In this document: piece after piece, positions 27,217 through 36,679 of the stretch
How the letters are laid out: every line of letters starts with the position of its first letter
Numbering within the stretch: position 1 is the stretch's first letter
DNA from: an uncultured Bacilli bacterium
GTDB lineage: Bacteria > Bacillota_I > Bacilli_A > RF39 > UBA660
DNA length: 64,000 nucleotides
NCBI GenBank assembly: GCA_934095825.1
Contig: CAKOKQ010000009.1
Coordinates: 12,459-76,458, forward strand
Reading direction: 5' to 3'
Notes under the pieces: model-generated
Told to the model about the DNA's origin: nothing
What the model saw: the letters and a program-made list of their open reading frames with translations, nothing else
Database searches by the model: none
Made by a program: the position numbers and the translations under genes

Positions 27217-29319
27217 ATGTTTAATAATAATCCAGAAGAAAATGAAAATGTATTAGAAAAATATGGTCGTAATATAAATGAAGAGGTCAAGAAAAGAAAA
27301 ATTGACCCTGTAATTGGTCGTGATGAAGAAATTAGAAGTATAACTAAAGTCTTATCGCGTAAAACCAAGAATAATCCCGTCTTAATCGGAGAACCAGGCG
27401 TTGGTAAAACTGCTATTGTCGAAGGCCTTGCACAAAGAATCGTTAAAGGCGATGTACCAAGTACCTTAAAAGATAAAACAATTTGGGAACTTAATATGGC
27501 ATCCTTAATCGCAGGTGCTAAATACCGTGGTGAATTTGAAGAAAGACTAAAGAAAGTTTTAGATGAAATCAAGAAGAGCGAAGGTAACATCATCATGTTT
27601 ATTGATGAAATTCACATGATTGTTGGTACGGGGGCAATTGAAGGTGCCATGGATACTGGTAATATCTTAAAACCAATGCTTGCGCGTGGTGAAATTCATG
27701 TTATCGGTGCCACTACCTTAAATGAATATCGTAAATATATTGAAAAAGATGGTGCCCTAGAACGTCGTTTCCAAAAGATAATTGTTCATGAACCAACTCT
27801 TGAAGATACAATAACTATCTTAAGGGGTTTAAAAGAAAGATTTGAAATCCATCATGGTGTTACTATTCAAGATAAAGCCTTAGTAGCAGCCGCTACTTTA
27901 TCTAACCGTTATATAACTGATCGTTATTTACCAGATAAAGCCTTAGATTTAGTAGATGAGGCTTGTGCTACTATTAGAGTTCAAATGGATAGTGTTCCTA
28001 CTAACTTAGATGAACTTACCAGAAAAATTATGCGTCTTGAAATCGAAAGAGAAGCCATTAAGAAAGAAAAAGATGAATTATCTCTTCGTCGTAAAGATGA
28101 AATTGATAAAGAATTATATGACTTAAAACTTCAAGAACAAGATTTAAGAAGTGCTTGGGAAAAAGAAAAAAATCTTAATGAAAACATTAAGAATAAAAAA
28201 CAAGAAATATCTAAAGCCAAATTTGATTTAGAAACGGCTGAAAATCGTTATGATTTAGAAACTGCTGCTCGTCTTCGTCATGGTACTATTCCAAGATTAG
28301 AAAAAGAACTAGAAGAACTAAATAGTAAAGAAAAATCGCGTATTCTAAGTGATGTTGTAACTTCTGATGATATAGCAAATGTCATTAGTAAATGGACTAA
28401 TATTCCTATTGCTAAATTAATAAGTAGTGAAAAAGAAAAACTTTTACACTTAGAAGAAAACTTAGGTAAAAGAGTAAAAGGTCAAAAAGAAGCCTTAAGA
28501 TTAGTAAGTGAGGCTATCATTCGTAGTCGTAGTGGTATTAAAGATCCTAACCGTCCAATTGGGTCCTTCATCTTTCTAGGACCAACTGGTGTAGGTAAAA
28601 CCGAAGTAGCTAAGGCTCTTGCTTATGAACTATTTGATGATGAAAAACACATGATTAGAATTGATATGAGTGAATATATGGAAAAATATTCTGTATCTCG
28701 TCTAGTCGGGGCTGCTCCAGGGTATGTTGGGTATGAAGAAGGCGGTCAATTAACCGAGGCTGTTCGTCGTAATCCTTATAGTATTGTTCTATTTGATGAA
28801 ATCGAAAAAGCCCATCCTGATGTTTTAAATCTATTATTACAAATCTTAGATGATGGTAGATTAACTGATTCTAATGGTCGTACAGTTGACTTTAAAAATA
28901 CTATAATTATTATGACTTCTAATGTTGGTAGTGAATATATCTTAAATAACGAACCAGAAAAAGTAGAACAAGAATTACATAAATACTTTAAACCAGAATT
29001 TATTAACCGTATTGATGAAGTAATTATGTTTAATAAATTAACTAAAGAAGTATTATCTAGTATTTTAGATAAATTAATCAAAGAAATAGAAACTCGTCTA
29101 AAAGACTTAAATCTAACTATAACTTTAACACCTGCCGCTAGAAATTACTTTGTTGAAAATGGTTATGATGAATATTACGGAGCAAGACCATTAAAGCGTC
29201 TAGTAAGTAGAGAACTAGAAACTGTCCTTGCTAAACAATTAATCGAAAATACTGTTAAACCCAATGCTAAATTAGAAGTTGATTATCAAAATGATAAGAT
29301 AATAATTAATCAAAAATAG
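27217..29319 (+). CDS. clpB: ClpB-type disaggregase lacking the N-terminal domain
   Basis: A 700-residue AAA+ chaperone (ATG 27217 fits the AAAGGGGA site better than 27211). NBD1 has GEPGVGKT and MFIDEIH; NBD2 has GPTGVGKT and [10 protein letters not shown]. Between them, about residues 270-375, is a long coiled-coil M domain of ClpB type, and no ClpP-binding LGF-like loop is seen in NBD2. The usual ~150-residue Clp N domain is missing: the protein begins with about 15 residues before the NBD1 linker. It should resolve aggregates with DnaK. Expression is HrcA-controlled through the CIRCE element. Confidence 0.92.
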   Translation: MFNNNPEENENVLEKYGRNINEEVKKRKIDPVIGRDEEIRSITKVLSRKTKNNPVLIGEPGVGKTAIVEGLAQRIVKGDVPSTLKDKTIWELNMASLIAGAKYRGEFEERLKKVLDEIKKSEGNIIMFIDEIHMIVGTGAIEGAMDTGNILKPMLARGEIHVIGATTLNEYRKYIEKDGALERRFQKIIVHEPTLEDTITILRGLKERFEIHHGVTIQDKALVAAATLSNRYITDRYLPDKALDLVDEACATIRVQMDSVPTNLDELTRKIMRLEIEREAIKKEKDELSLRRKDEIDKELYDLKLQEQDLRSAWEKEKNLNENIKNKKQEISKAKFDLETAENRYDLETAARLRHGTIPRLEKELEELNSKEKSRILSDVVTSDDIANVISKWTNIPIAKLISSEKEKLLHLEENLGKRVKGQKEALRLVSEAIIRSRSGIKDPNRPIGSFIFLGPTGVGKTEVAKALAYELFDDEKHMIRIDMSEYMEKYSVSRLVGAAPGYVGYEEGGQLTEAVRRNPYSIVLFDEIEKAHPDVLNLLLQILDDGRLTDSNGRTVDFKNTIIIMTSNVGSEYILNNEPEKVEQELHKYFKPEFINRIDEVIMFNKLTKEVLSSILDKLIKEIETRLKDLNLTITLTPAARNYFVENGYDEYYGARPLKRLVSRELETVLAKQLIENTVKPNAKLEVDYQNDKIIINQK

Positions 29320-29338
29320 TTAAAATATATTGTAACTA

Positions 29339-29364
29339 GAGTAGAGTATAATCTCTACTTTTTT
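29339..29364 (+). terminator. clpB terminator
   Basis: AGTAGAG and CTCTACT flank a 6-base loop and are followed by TTTTTT. Confidence 0.85.
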
Positions 29365-29388
29365 GGTTATCCTATAAATGGTGATTAT

Positions 29389-30012
29389 ATGAAATTATTG
29401 ATTTTATTTATACTATCATCTCTTATTTTAACTAGTCCTGTTCTTGCTTATGAAGTAAAAGAAAGTACTGATAAATATACTTATAAAATAGACATTTATG
29501 AAACCCCTTTTCCTAATGTTAATAAAAAGATTAAAGATTGGTTAGATGAAAAGTTAGAAGAATTTAAACAGTATGAAAACTATAATGAAATAAAAAATGA
29601 CTTTTATACTGATTATGAGTTACACGAATATAATGGTATTTATTATTTACAATATTTTATATATAGTTATACTGGTGGTGTTCATTATTTTCTAATAAAT
29701 AACCAATTTACTTATAATAAGCGTGGTGAAATTCTAGAATTAAAAGATTTCTTTAATAATGATAATTACTTAGAAATACTTTCTAAATTAAGTTATGAAG
29801 AATTAATAAAAATAGGCGCTAATGAAGATAAAAATTGGTTAAAGGAAGGGACTAAACCAATACTAGAAAACTTCTCTTTATATTATTTTGATAAAGAAGG
29901 TTTACATTTAACTTTCCCACCATATCAAGTAGCACCTTGGGCAAGTGGACTAATTAAAATAGTAATTCCTTCTTCAAAGTTGATAAATTTAATAAAACCT
30001 GTGGATAACTAA
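29389..30012 (+). CDS. Secreted DUF3298 protein (RsiV-like extracellular domain)
   Basis: A 207-residue exported protein. The signal peptide spans residues 1-20 with a VLA-Y cleavage site. The rest fits DUF4163/DUF3298, the extracellular domain of the lysozyme-sensing anti-sigma factor RsiV: TGGVHYFL in the middle, ILELKDFF, ENFSLYYF and the C-terminal FPPYQVAPWASG signature. It lacks a cytoplasmic anti-sigma region, so it is a stand-alone secreted version; lysozyme binding is possible but unproven. Confidence 0.85.
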   Translation: MKLLILFILSSLILTSPVLAYEVKESTDKYTYKIDIYETPFPNVNKKIKDWLDEKLEEFKQYENYNEIKNDFYTDYELHEYNGIYYLQYFIYSYTGGVHYFLINNQFTYNKRGEILELKDFFNNDNYLEILSKLSYEELIKIGANEDKNWLKEGTKPILENFSLYYFDKEGLHLTFPPYQVAPWASGLIKIVIPSSKLINLIKPVDN

Positions 30013-30094
30013 CGACTTATCCACAGGTAAAAAGCAATTTTTCCTTGCTAAAATCATATATTATGTATTATAATGGAAGAGCAAAGGAAAAATT

Positions 30095-30168
30095 AGGGAC
30101 ATAATATAGTGGTAGTATGACGGTCTCCAAAACCGTTCGCGAGGGTTCAAATCCTTCTGTCCCTGCCA
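30095..30168 (+). tRNA. trnW: tRNA-Trp (CCA anticodon)
   Basis: 74 bases including encoded CCA. The acceptor arms AGGGACA and TGTCCCT pair fully; the anticodon stem ACGGT/ACCGT holds CCA at 30127-30129; the T arm GAGGG-TTCAAAT-CCTTC closes with one G-T pair. It reads UGG only. Its 3' half (30125-30168) is the sequence copied in degenerate form at 31.2, 37.7 and 40.8 kb, so it is the likely attachment site of the island. Confidence 0.96.
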
Positions 30169-30231
30169 TTAAGATTTAATCGAGTTAAATCTCGTTAAAA
30201 TATATTAATCGATATTTAAAGGGAGTAACTT

Positions 30232-30495
30232 ATGGAGTTTAAAGAATATAATAATCCAGAAGAAAATGATTTTGATGTTAAAAGCAGTTTAGGCGCTATT
30301 AATAAAACAATAAGTACTAAAAACATTTACCAAGACCAATTACTCGAGTTAATTGGAATACTAGAAGATGTAAATGAAGAAGAGCTAATGGAAGATTATG
30401 GTATTACTCTACAAGAATATTATGCCCCAACTGCTGAAACTATAAGAAAAGTAGTTGAAAAAACTAGCCAACTATCAACTGGTAGGGGTAGATAA
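30232..30495 (+). CDS. Small acidic hypothetical protein next to tRNA-Trp
   Basis: An 87-residue acidic, helical protein with no membrane segment, behind a GGGAG site. No family recognised. It is the first gene after tRNA-Trp, so it may belong to the oldest layer of the island or to the original chromosome. A stem-loop (GAATTCT/AGAGTTC with a T run, about 30529-30555) follows. Confidence 0.7.
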   Translation: MEFKEYNNPEENDFDVKSSLGAINKTISTKNIYQDQLLELIGILEDVNEEELMEDYGITLQEYYAPTAETIRKVVEKTSQLSTGRGR

Positions 30496-30526
30496 ACTTA
30501 TTTACCGTTTTTATGAAATTATTACA

Positions 30527-30556
30527 AGAGAATTCTATAACAGAGTTCTTTTTTAT
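30527..30556 (+). terminator. Terminator after the 30232 gene
   Basis: GAATTCT and AGAGTTC pair with one G-T pair around a 5-base loop and are followed by TTTTTT. A similar stem-loop lies near 39900. Confidence 0.7.
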
Positions 30557-30705
30557 TATGGCATAAAAAATAATTAAAGTCCTAGAGTATTCAATTAAAT
30601 TAAAAATAATATTTCTAAATATGATAATAAGTAATGATGTTTCCAAATTTTTACTTCATTAAACAAGAATATGATATAATAGCGCCAAGAAAGGAATTTT
30701 AACTG

Positions 30706-31065
30706 ATGAACAAAAAGCAAAAGATAATTTTAATTGTCTGTGTAACCCTTGCCATATTAGCCGTTGTTTTTTACTTTTTTGTCTACAATCCTAAAAATAG
30801 TTTAGGAGAAAAGTGCCAAACAGCTTACAATCTAAGTCATTATGAATATAGTGATGGCTTTAAAATTGATATTCCTGAGAATAGTTGCTTTGTAAACACT
30901 TGTTGTATGATTGGCCATAGGTTTAGAACTCATGAAAATTATGACTCTTTAAATACTAAACTTCAAAAAATTGTAGATAACTATAATTCTAACAATAGCG
31001 ACCGTCAGATTTCTTATACGATTGAAAAACATTTATGGTATAACGAGTACACCATAGGATATTAA
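30706..31065 (+). CDS. Single-TM Cys-rich protein, copy 1 of 3
   Basis: A 119-residue protein: short basic N-terminus, one TM segment at about residues 7-27, then a ~90-residue exported domain with four cysteines (Cys37, Cys61, Cys66, Cys67) and a conserved HYEYSDGFKIDIPEN stretch. I know no family for it. The same gene occurs at 37146 and 41528 with six to ten amino-acid differences each, and always with the same leader and terminator. The domain has stayed open in all three copies while surrounding element genes decayed, which hints at selection. Confidence 0.8.
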   Translation: MNKKQKIILIVCVTLAILAVVFYFFVYNPKNSLGEKCQTAYNLSHYEYSDGFKIDIPENSCFVNTCCMIGHRFRTHENYDSLNTKLQKIVDNYNSNNSDRQISYTIEKHLWYNEYTIGY

Positions 31066-31073
31066 AATTAAGT

Positions 31074-31100
31074 AAGGAGCCCGTGATATGCTCCTTTTTT
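31074..31100 (+). terminator. Terminator of copy 1
   Basis: GGAGC and GCTCC around a 9-base loop, then TTTTTT. The same hairpin recurs after copies 2 (near 37515) and 3 (AGAGC/GCTCT near 41897). Confidence 0.8.
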
Positions 31101-31200
31101 CATGGTTTAATAAAAACTACTTAAAGTTATTTTAAGGTGGCACTTTAGAAATGTCCTGAATTATTGCAAGAAAACCATATTCTACTATTGTTTTGATCTA

Positions 31201-31266
31201 TTTTAACCAAAGTGCTAATCTCCCCAAAACCTGATGTCGTAAGTTCAAATCTTACATTTCCTGCCA
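31201..31266 (+). other. Degenerate tRNA 3'-half, attR-like site A
   Basis: After TTTTAACCAAAGTGCTAATC comes a tRNA-like 3' part: an anticodon-loop-like CCAAAACC, a T arm GTAAG-TTCAAAT-CTTAC, and a TTTCCTGCCA end. It is the most diverged of the three copies and could derive from another tRNA, but its flank is the same as at site B. The rest of the ~400-base gap 31066-31472 holds no gene. Confidence 0.65.
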
Positions 31267-31472
31267 TGAAAAATAACGCAATTTTGCGAGTTATATATAT
31301 ATTTAAAATCCAAAGTTGGAATTTTTTTCTTCAAATAATTTACTATTTGAAATTATTATATTAAAATAATCAGCTAATAAAATAGCTGATTAAAAAACAA
31401 ATCTTATAAATAAAACTAGATGTTAATTATTTAAATTTTCTCTTACTTTAAATAAAATCTGATAATAATCAA

Positions 31473-31745
31473 TCAAATTTGTTCTTTTTTAATATACAAT
31501 AACAACTGATTGATAATATCCATAGTTTCATTAATATATAATCTCACATCAATTTCTATATTATTATCTTGTTCTATATTTGAGATGCTAAATTTTAATA
31601 ATTTTTCCTTTATTATTAGGGCTGATTCTTTTTCTTCTGAATTTTCAAGTTCGTCATTGTTTTTTGTTAAAATACCAACTAATGCATTATATTCATCAAC
31701 TGTAAGACTCATCTTAATTTGTGGTGCCCTTTTTGCATATGCCAT
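31473..31745 (-). CDS. Small hypothetical protein of the island
   Basis: A 90-residue soluble helical protein with a weak AGAAG site. No family recognised; the N-terminal MAYAKRAPQIKMSLT and later N-E-T-M-D-I-I-N-Q-L-L-L-Y-I pattern suggest a small helical bundle. It lies downstream of the holin remnant on the same strand. Confidence 0.6.
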   Translation of the reverse strand: MAYAKRAPQIKMSLTVDEYNALVGILTKNNDELENSEEKESALIIKEKLLKFSISNIEQDNNIEIDVRLYINETMDIINQLLLYIKKEQI

Positions 31746-31790
31746 ACTATTAATTTCTTCTAACTTTTATATTCATAAAATTTTTAGTTA

Positions 31791-32000
31791 TTATTTTAGG
31801 TGCTCTTGATTTAACTTTTCTAAAGCGCTTTTAAGAGCCTTTGAAATTTTTATGCCTAAAGATGAACTATTTTCTAAAATAGATATTATTTCATTAAATA
31901 TAAAAGTATATATTATTAATGTTCTTAAACTATTTATAGCTAACTTTACTTCTTCTTTTGCATATTGGGAAAAATATTTATAAATATTAATATATATCAT
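31791..32000 (-). pseudogene. Holin_4 remnant fused to unrelated N-terminus
   Basis: The C-terminal ~40 residues (IFNEIISILENSSSLGIKI) match the end of the holin at 21489 (IANEGISILENWSAMGIKL). The first TM segments are missing. Instead the N-terminal ~25 residues (YAKEEVKLAINSL) resemble the YSKEEVDKAI element of the adjacent repeat protein, so this may be a chimera made by deletion. It is unlikely to form a working holin. Confidence 0.6.
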
Positions 32001-32162
32001 AACCAGTCCACTGTTAATCGTTAGTATTTTACCGCATTTATGAGTATTTAGTAATTAAAAAGAAGTAAGTTTTTCATACAGGCACCCCTTTTAAGCTGAC
32101 GAAGAAATTTTCTTTTAATAAATTTACTATTTTTGTATTTATAATAAGTTCAAAAGTGTCTT

Positions 32163-35100
32163 TTACTTCTTAATTCTTACTAACGCCTTGTCTTCTTCAT
32201 GAACTTCTATCTCTCCATCAAAAGTACTAGTTAAATTATTACCAAAACCAATCTTAGGACTTTGATATACTTTAAGAAATAACTGAATTAACTTTTCAAC
32301 TTCCTCTAGGCTATAATTAGTCATCTTAGCTATCTCTTTTAAAGAATACGCTTTATCTAAATGACCATACTTCATAATAATAATTATAACTAAATCATTA
32401 TTTAAAATATCATTAACTTCATTTAAAATTCTATTAGTCTTAATAAAATAAACTAGTTTTTTATTATCCTCATTTTTCCAAGTGCTTTCTAAGACACCAT
32501 TAATATTTTTAAAAATAAAGGCAAGAGCTTTTTGTATATCACTGGTTAGTTTCATCTTAGAAACTCTAAGCTTTCCTCTCTCATCATAAATAGAGTTAAG
32601 TAATTCTTGATATGATATCGGTAAACTTCTTTTAGCTTCATCGACTTGTTTTTTATCATAACTCTCAAAATTAGTATAGAAATTATCTGCATTGTTCTCC
32701 AAAGCTGTCCGTTCTTTCTTACTATCTTCTTGTATTTGCAAATTATTTTTTATTTTAACAACAAGATAATTCATTTTTCGTTCACTGTTTTTACTTAAAA
32801 CATTAACAATAATCTTTCCATTCGAGTCATAAATACCAGCTATAAATTGTTGTTCTTCTAAATAAAGCTCCTTCACCTTAATATCAATTTCTTCCTTTGA
32901 AAAGCCATTAAAGCGATTATAAAAATTTTTCCTTTTTCTTCCGTAAGGAGCATCTAAAGCATATCTAGGTTTCAAATATCCCTTTATCTTCAAAATTAAA
33001 TTAGGAATATGATTTTTTTCTTTACTTGAAAGTTCATAAAATTTGTTTGTAGGATTGCCATCCTTGTCATAAACACTAGCTAAAAATTGTTGATCTTTTA
33101 GTGGTAAATATTTTATTCTCTTATCAATTTCTTCTTTGGAAAATACTTTAAAACGATTATAGAAATTTTTCCTTTTTCTTCCGTAAGGAGCATCTAAAGC
33201 ATATCTAGGTTTCAAATATCCCTTTATCTTCAAAATTAAATTAGTAATATGATTTTTTTCTTTACTTGAAAGTTCATAAAATTTGCTTGTGGGATTACCA
33301 TCCTTGTCATAAACACTAGCTAAAAACTGCTGTTCTTTCAAAGATAATGCCTTTATTATTAAATCAACTTCTTCTTTAGAATACCCTTCCAAACGACTAT
33401 ATAAGTTCTTTACTTTTCGGCCGGTATGCAACTCAGACTTATTATTTATCATTTTTTTAATCTTAATAAGTAAATTTTTGATTTTCATTTTAGTTTTAAT
33501 ATCTAAAGTTCGATAGCTTTCTTTTGTGTTTCCCAATTCATCAAAACGTAAATCAAAAGTTACCTTTTCTTCTTCCGATAACCTCTTAATTGCTATTGCA
33601 ATTTCTTCTTTAGAATAATCACTTAAAAGCTGATACAGAGTCGTTAAAGACCGTTCCTCTCCTAGTTCATCACTATTTTTATTAATAATATACTTAACTT
33701 TTAAAGCTAATGATTTAACTCTAAGTTTAGTATCCTTATCTAGAGTATAAAAGCCTGCTAAAGCATCACCATTTTTATCATAATATAAATGATAAAGTTC
33801 TTTATCATTAAGTGGCAAACAATTGATTGCCTTATCAATTTTCTCTTTTGAATGCATTCCTAATCTATGATAGAAATTTTTAGCACGACCATTAAATTTA
33901 GTTTCACTCCCTCTATTTAATTTAACAATAATTTTGCTCAATAAATTTGATATTTTACATTTTGTTTTATGATTTAAAGCTTCATAATCATCTCTAAGGT
34001 TTAAATCTTTATCATATCTTAAATAAAATAATTCTTGTTTTTCTTCTGATAATTCCCCTACTACTCTTTTTATTTCTTCTTTTGGAAATTTATTTATTTT
34101 TTCTGTGAGCGGTTTACGAGCTGCTTCCTTTTGCAAAAGCTTCATCATCTTCTTATTAATTAATTCATCTAAACTTCTAGCATATTCTTCATTTAAACCA
34201 CTAAAACCATTTCTAACTTTTAAAGTAGTTCGATTGTATTTTAAAGTTAAAATATTTCTCTCTTCTTTTGGTAAATAAGAAATAATTCTCTTTATCTGAG
34301 ATTCCGAATACCCCTCGAATATTTCCAACAAGCTTTTTTGGTCTTTCAAACCTTCTAAAGAATTAACTGATAATTTGCTAAGAATATTTAGTAAATAGGG
34401 ATAAATATTATCTTTGAACTCTTTATTATCAAAAATTGTATCATCACTTTGTTGATAGTATATTTTTTTTAATTCAGCAATTTTACCTTGATAAGAAAGA
34501 GGCAATCTTTTAAGAGCCACATCAACTAAGGATTTATCAATACCTGAAAATAAACAATATATAACTTCTTCTTTTTCTTGTTTTACAATTCTTTCCAAAT
34601 ACTCGGGAATTACTTTCTTTAAAAGCTTATCTATTTTTTTTGAAGTACTACCATTTTCTAAGTAACTACCATCAGTCGCATATCTTTCTCTTAAAAGTTC
34701 AATCTCTTCAACTGATAGCATCTTAAGAGCTTTATCTACTTCATCTTTACTATAGCCTTCATAAAATTCATAAAGACTCTTCTGTTCAGTATCATCTAAT
34801 CTAAAAGTATTTTTATAAACAACAAAATAAGCTTCTAATAATGTCCTAAGATTATTATTATTATAAATACTACTCTTCTTTATTTGTTCTAAATACTTAC
34901 AAATGCCCCTACCTAATAACCTTAAGTTATCAGTATTTTTTACTAGCAAATCTATATCTGACAATCTTAAATCTACATTATTTTTATTTAAGAAATATAA
35001 AACATTCCTTAGTATCTTACTAAAAGAAGAAAAGTTTGAAATATCTATCTCTAAAGAATTAAAATATTTTTCTAAAGTATCATTAAGTTTTTCTTCTAAA

Positions 35101-35852
35101 GCTCCTCTACTAAGTCCAAGAAAGTTTTCTTCTAAATGCTGTCTTAAAATATTATTAAAATCATCTTTTCCCTTAGCTGTCTTAAGACTTTCATCAATAG
35201 CCTTATCGACTAAACTATCTATATCCTTTATCTCTAAGAAAGCAAATTTCTTCTTAAAGTCATATATTAACCAAGCAAACACCTTTCTTACTTCTTCTCT
35301 AGAGTAAGTATCTTGACTAGCAGCATCCTCAAGTTTTAATGAATTTTCATCTACTAAGTAATAAGATAATAACATTGTATTCAAATTAATATCTTTTCCC
35401 AAACTAGTTAACTTAATTTCCTTTAAGTATTTAAAAATTCCTTTTGCTAAAAGATAGGCCTGCTGGTTATTTTTAAGTAAACTATCAATATCATTACTCT
35501 TTAACTTAACATTATAATTATTTAAAAAGTCAAAGAACTTATTTATACCACGGCTAAAAGCTTCATAACTAGAAGTATTAATCACTAAAGTTTTAAAATA
35601 ACTATTTAAAACATTTAAACTATCATTTCTAAGTTGTTTTCCAGTTTCCTGTCTTAATAATATCTCTAAATTATCTTTTAAATATTCGTATAATAAGAAA
35701 TCTTCTTGGTCACCTAATTCTTCTTTACTAATCTTAATGGCTTTATCAACAATATCCATATATTCTTTGCTACTCAAATTTAAGAAAAAATAATCTCTTT
35801 TAATTCTTTCAATCAGTGAAAAGTATTTCTTTATTATTTCTTCGTTTTCCAT
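32163..35852 (-). CDS. Giant tandem-repeat protein with sigma-region-4-like units
   Basis: A 1229-residue, all-helical, Lys/Glu/Leu-rich soluble protein. Residues 13-150 and 194-328 are two copies of one ~135-residue module. From about residue 360 to 1115 come ten ~75-residue repeats with the pattern FY-x-R-x-x-x-Y-SKEEID-x-x-I-x-x-LP-x-x-x-Q-x-L-x-x-x-YD-x-x-G-N followed by a basic helix. The LP-x-E-E-x-x-I-L-x-L-x-Y core looks like sigma-70 region 4.1. The last ~75 residues contain MKYGHLDKAYSLKEIAKMT, a clear sigma-4/HTH element. No sigma-2 core is certain. A DNA-binding role is inferred; no catalytic motif is seen. It is the main cargo of the second island segment. Confidence 0.8.
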   Translation of the reverse strand: MENEEIIKKYFSLIERIKRDYFFLNLSSKEYMDIVDKAIKISKEELGDQEDFLLYEYLKDNLEILLRQETGKQLRNDSLNVLNSYFKTLVINTSSYEAFSRGINKFFDFLNNYNVKLKSNDIDSLLKNNQQAYLLAKGIFKYLKEIKLTSLGKDINLNTMLLSYYLVDENSLKLEDAASQDTYSREEVRKVFAWLIYDFKKKFAFLEIKDIDSLVDKAIDESLKTAKGKDDFNNILRQHLEENFLGLSRGALEEKLNDTLEKYFNSLEIDISNFSSFSKILRNVLYFLNKNNVDLRLSDIDLLVKNTDNLRLLGRGICKYLEQIKKSSIYNNNNLRTLLEAYFVVYKNTFRLDDTEQKSLYEFYEGYSKDEVDKALKMLSVEEIELLRERYATDGSYLENGSTSKKIDKLLKKVIPEYLERIVKQEKEEVIYCLFSGIDKSLVDVALKRLPLSYQGKIAELKKIYYQQSDDTIFDNKEFKDNIYPYLLNILSKLSVNSLEGLKDQKSLLEIFEGYSESQIKRIISYLPKEERNILTLKYNRTTLKVRNGFSGLNEEYARSLDELINKKMMKLLQKEAARKPLTEKINKFPKEEIKRVVGELSEEKQELFYLRYDKDLNLRDDYEALNHKTKCKISNLLSKIIVKLNRGSETKFNGRAKNFYHRLGMHSKEKIDKAINCLPLNDKELYHLYYDKNGDALAGFYTLDKDTKLRVKSLALKVKYIINKNSDELGEERSLTTLYQLLSDYSKEEIAIAIKRLSEEEKVTFDLRFDELGNTKESYRTLDIKTKMKIKNLLIKIKKMINNKSELHTGRKVKNLYSRLEGYSKEEVDLIIKALSLKEQQFLASVYDKDGNPTSKFYELSSKEKNHITNLILKIKGYLKPRYALDAPYGRKRKNFYNRFKVFSKEEIDKRIKYLPLKDQQFLASVYDKDGNPTNKFYELSSKEKNHIPNLILKIKGYLKPRYALDAPYGRKRKNFYNRFNGFSKEEIDIKVKELYLEEQQFIAGIYDSNGKIIVNVLSKNSERKMNYLVVKIKNNLQIQEDSKKERTALENNADNFYTNFESYDKKQVDEAKRSLPISYQELLNSIYDERGKLRVSKMKLTSDIQKALAFIFKNINGVLESTWKNEDNKKLVYFIKTNRILNEVNDILNNDLVIIIIMKYGHLDKAYSLKEIAKMTNYSLEEVEKLIQLFLKVYQSPKIGFGNNLTSTFDGEIEVHEEDKALVRIKK
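32881..33340 (-). repeat. Recent 240-base tandem duplication inside the repeat gene
   Basis: 32931-33090 and 33171-33330 are nearly identical with a period of exactly 240 bases (80 codons), keeping the frame. These encode the seventh and eighth repeats, while neighbouring repeats are well diverged, so the array expanded recently. Confidence 0.92.
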
Positions 35853-36013
35853 AAATCCACATCTTTCTTAACTTTTATTTAATTACAGCAGTCCATTGAA
35901 TTTTCACGCAAATAATCCCTCGTTTGCCAAAGTAATCATATTTTTTTAAATCCCATGTCGTACTAGTATTCTACTACATCATACTATTCATAGCAACAAA
36001 AAAGGAAATCTCC

Positions 36014-36666
36014 CTAATTTTTTTCTCTTTTATAAACACTCTTTTCTTCTTGTTCCTCTTCTAAATAGATAAAATTAGCTGTCTTAATAAAATATTCATT
36101 ATTAGAAACAACTTTATTTTCAAAATAAGCTAAAGCCTCATCTAAAGAAATACCACTATAAAGTTCTTTCTTATCACAAGACCCAAAATCTCCCTTTGCA
36201 GGATCATAATTATATATGGTAACCATTGGTATAATTCTAAAACTTAAAGCCTTTATCATGTCATTTAAATTCTTTAAACAATCATATTCTTTACTATTTA
36301 TACACCACGGACATTCCACTGTTATATAAAGATTATCGATTTGATTAACAATCTCACAAAAATATAATTAAAAACTTCGCCCCCGATAGCATCATTCAAA
36401 ATTCTTTGCTTTTTTAAATAGCTACCTTGTAATTCCAAATTAAATATAGCAGCCAAAATTATTTCTAACGTATCGCCATGACTGCCAATACCTGACAACA
36501 AAGCTTTGGCTTTATCCAAGGCTGGATTGTTATAGACTTCTATCATTTTCTTAGGCGTTATTAAAATAGATGCTCCTAAACCTTCAGGATAAGCCAATTC
36601 ATACGCCGTATAACCACCATTACCTTTCTGAAAAAATTCTTCTAAATCTAGTTTCTGTAAATTCAT
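36014..36666 (-). pseudogene. Frameshifted CPWC-containing protein
   Basis: Two abutting minus-strand frames (36322-36666 and 36014-36319) become one ~217-residue protein if one T is added to the TTTTT run near 36360: the joined sequence reads through FCEIVNQIDNLYITVECPWC. The protein starts at 36666 behind AAGGAAGAG. The CPWC motif suggests a thiol or metal site, but I recognise no family. The homopolymer could be a real mutation, a sequencing error or a phase-variable tract. 35853-36013 upstream of the giant gene holds no gene. Confidence 0.75.
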
Positions 36667-36679
36667 TATTAATTCTCTT

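Larger units (their letters stand above)
30556..31268 (+). repeat. Island repeat, copy 1
   Basis: A ~700-base segment: leader, 119-residue protein gene, terminator, ~100 bases of conserved non-coding DNA, then a tRNA-3'-like end. Copy 2 (37105-37705) matches it almost throughout from the promoter to the tRNA-like end; copy 3 (41383-41955) matches the leader and gene but not the end. Confidence 0.85.

Noticed and set aside
27153..27596. 147-residue minus-strand frame over clpB
   Set aside because: It is antisense to the conserved AAA+ coding region and the CIRCE promoter, with no site or homology; a shadow frame.
30464..30646. 60-residue minus-strand frame before copy 1
   Set aside because: It lies in the shared leader of the island repeat, and the corresponding DNA at copy 3 does not preserve it.
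31217..31266. A functional second tRNA gene
   Set aside because: There is no 5' half: no acceptor partner, D arm or anticodon stem precedes it, so only a 3' fragment is present.
31510..31809. 99-residue plus-strand frame in the island
   Set aside because: Antisense to the better-supported 31473-31745 gene; hydrophobic shadow of charged residues.
34903..35307. 134-residue plus-strand frame inside the giant repeat gene
   Set aside because: Low-complexity Ser/Leu/Lys product, antisense to coherent repeats; shadow frame.
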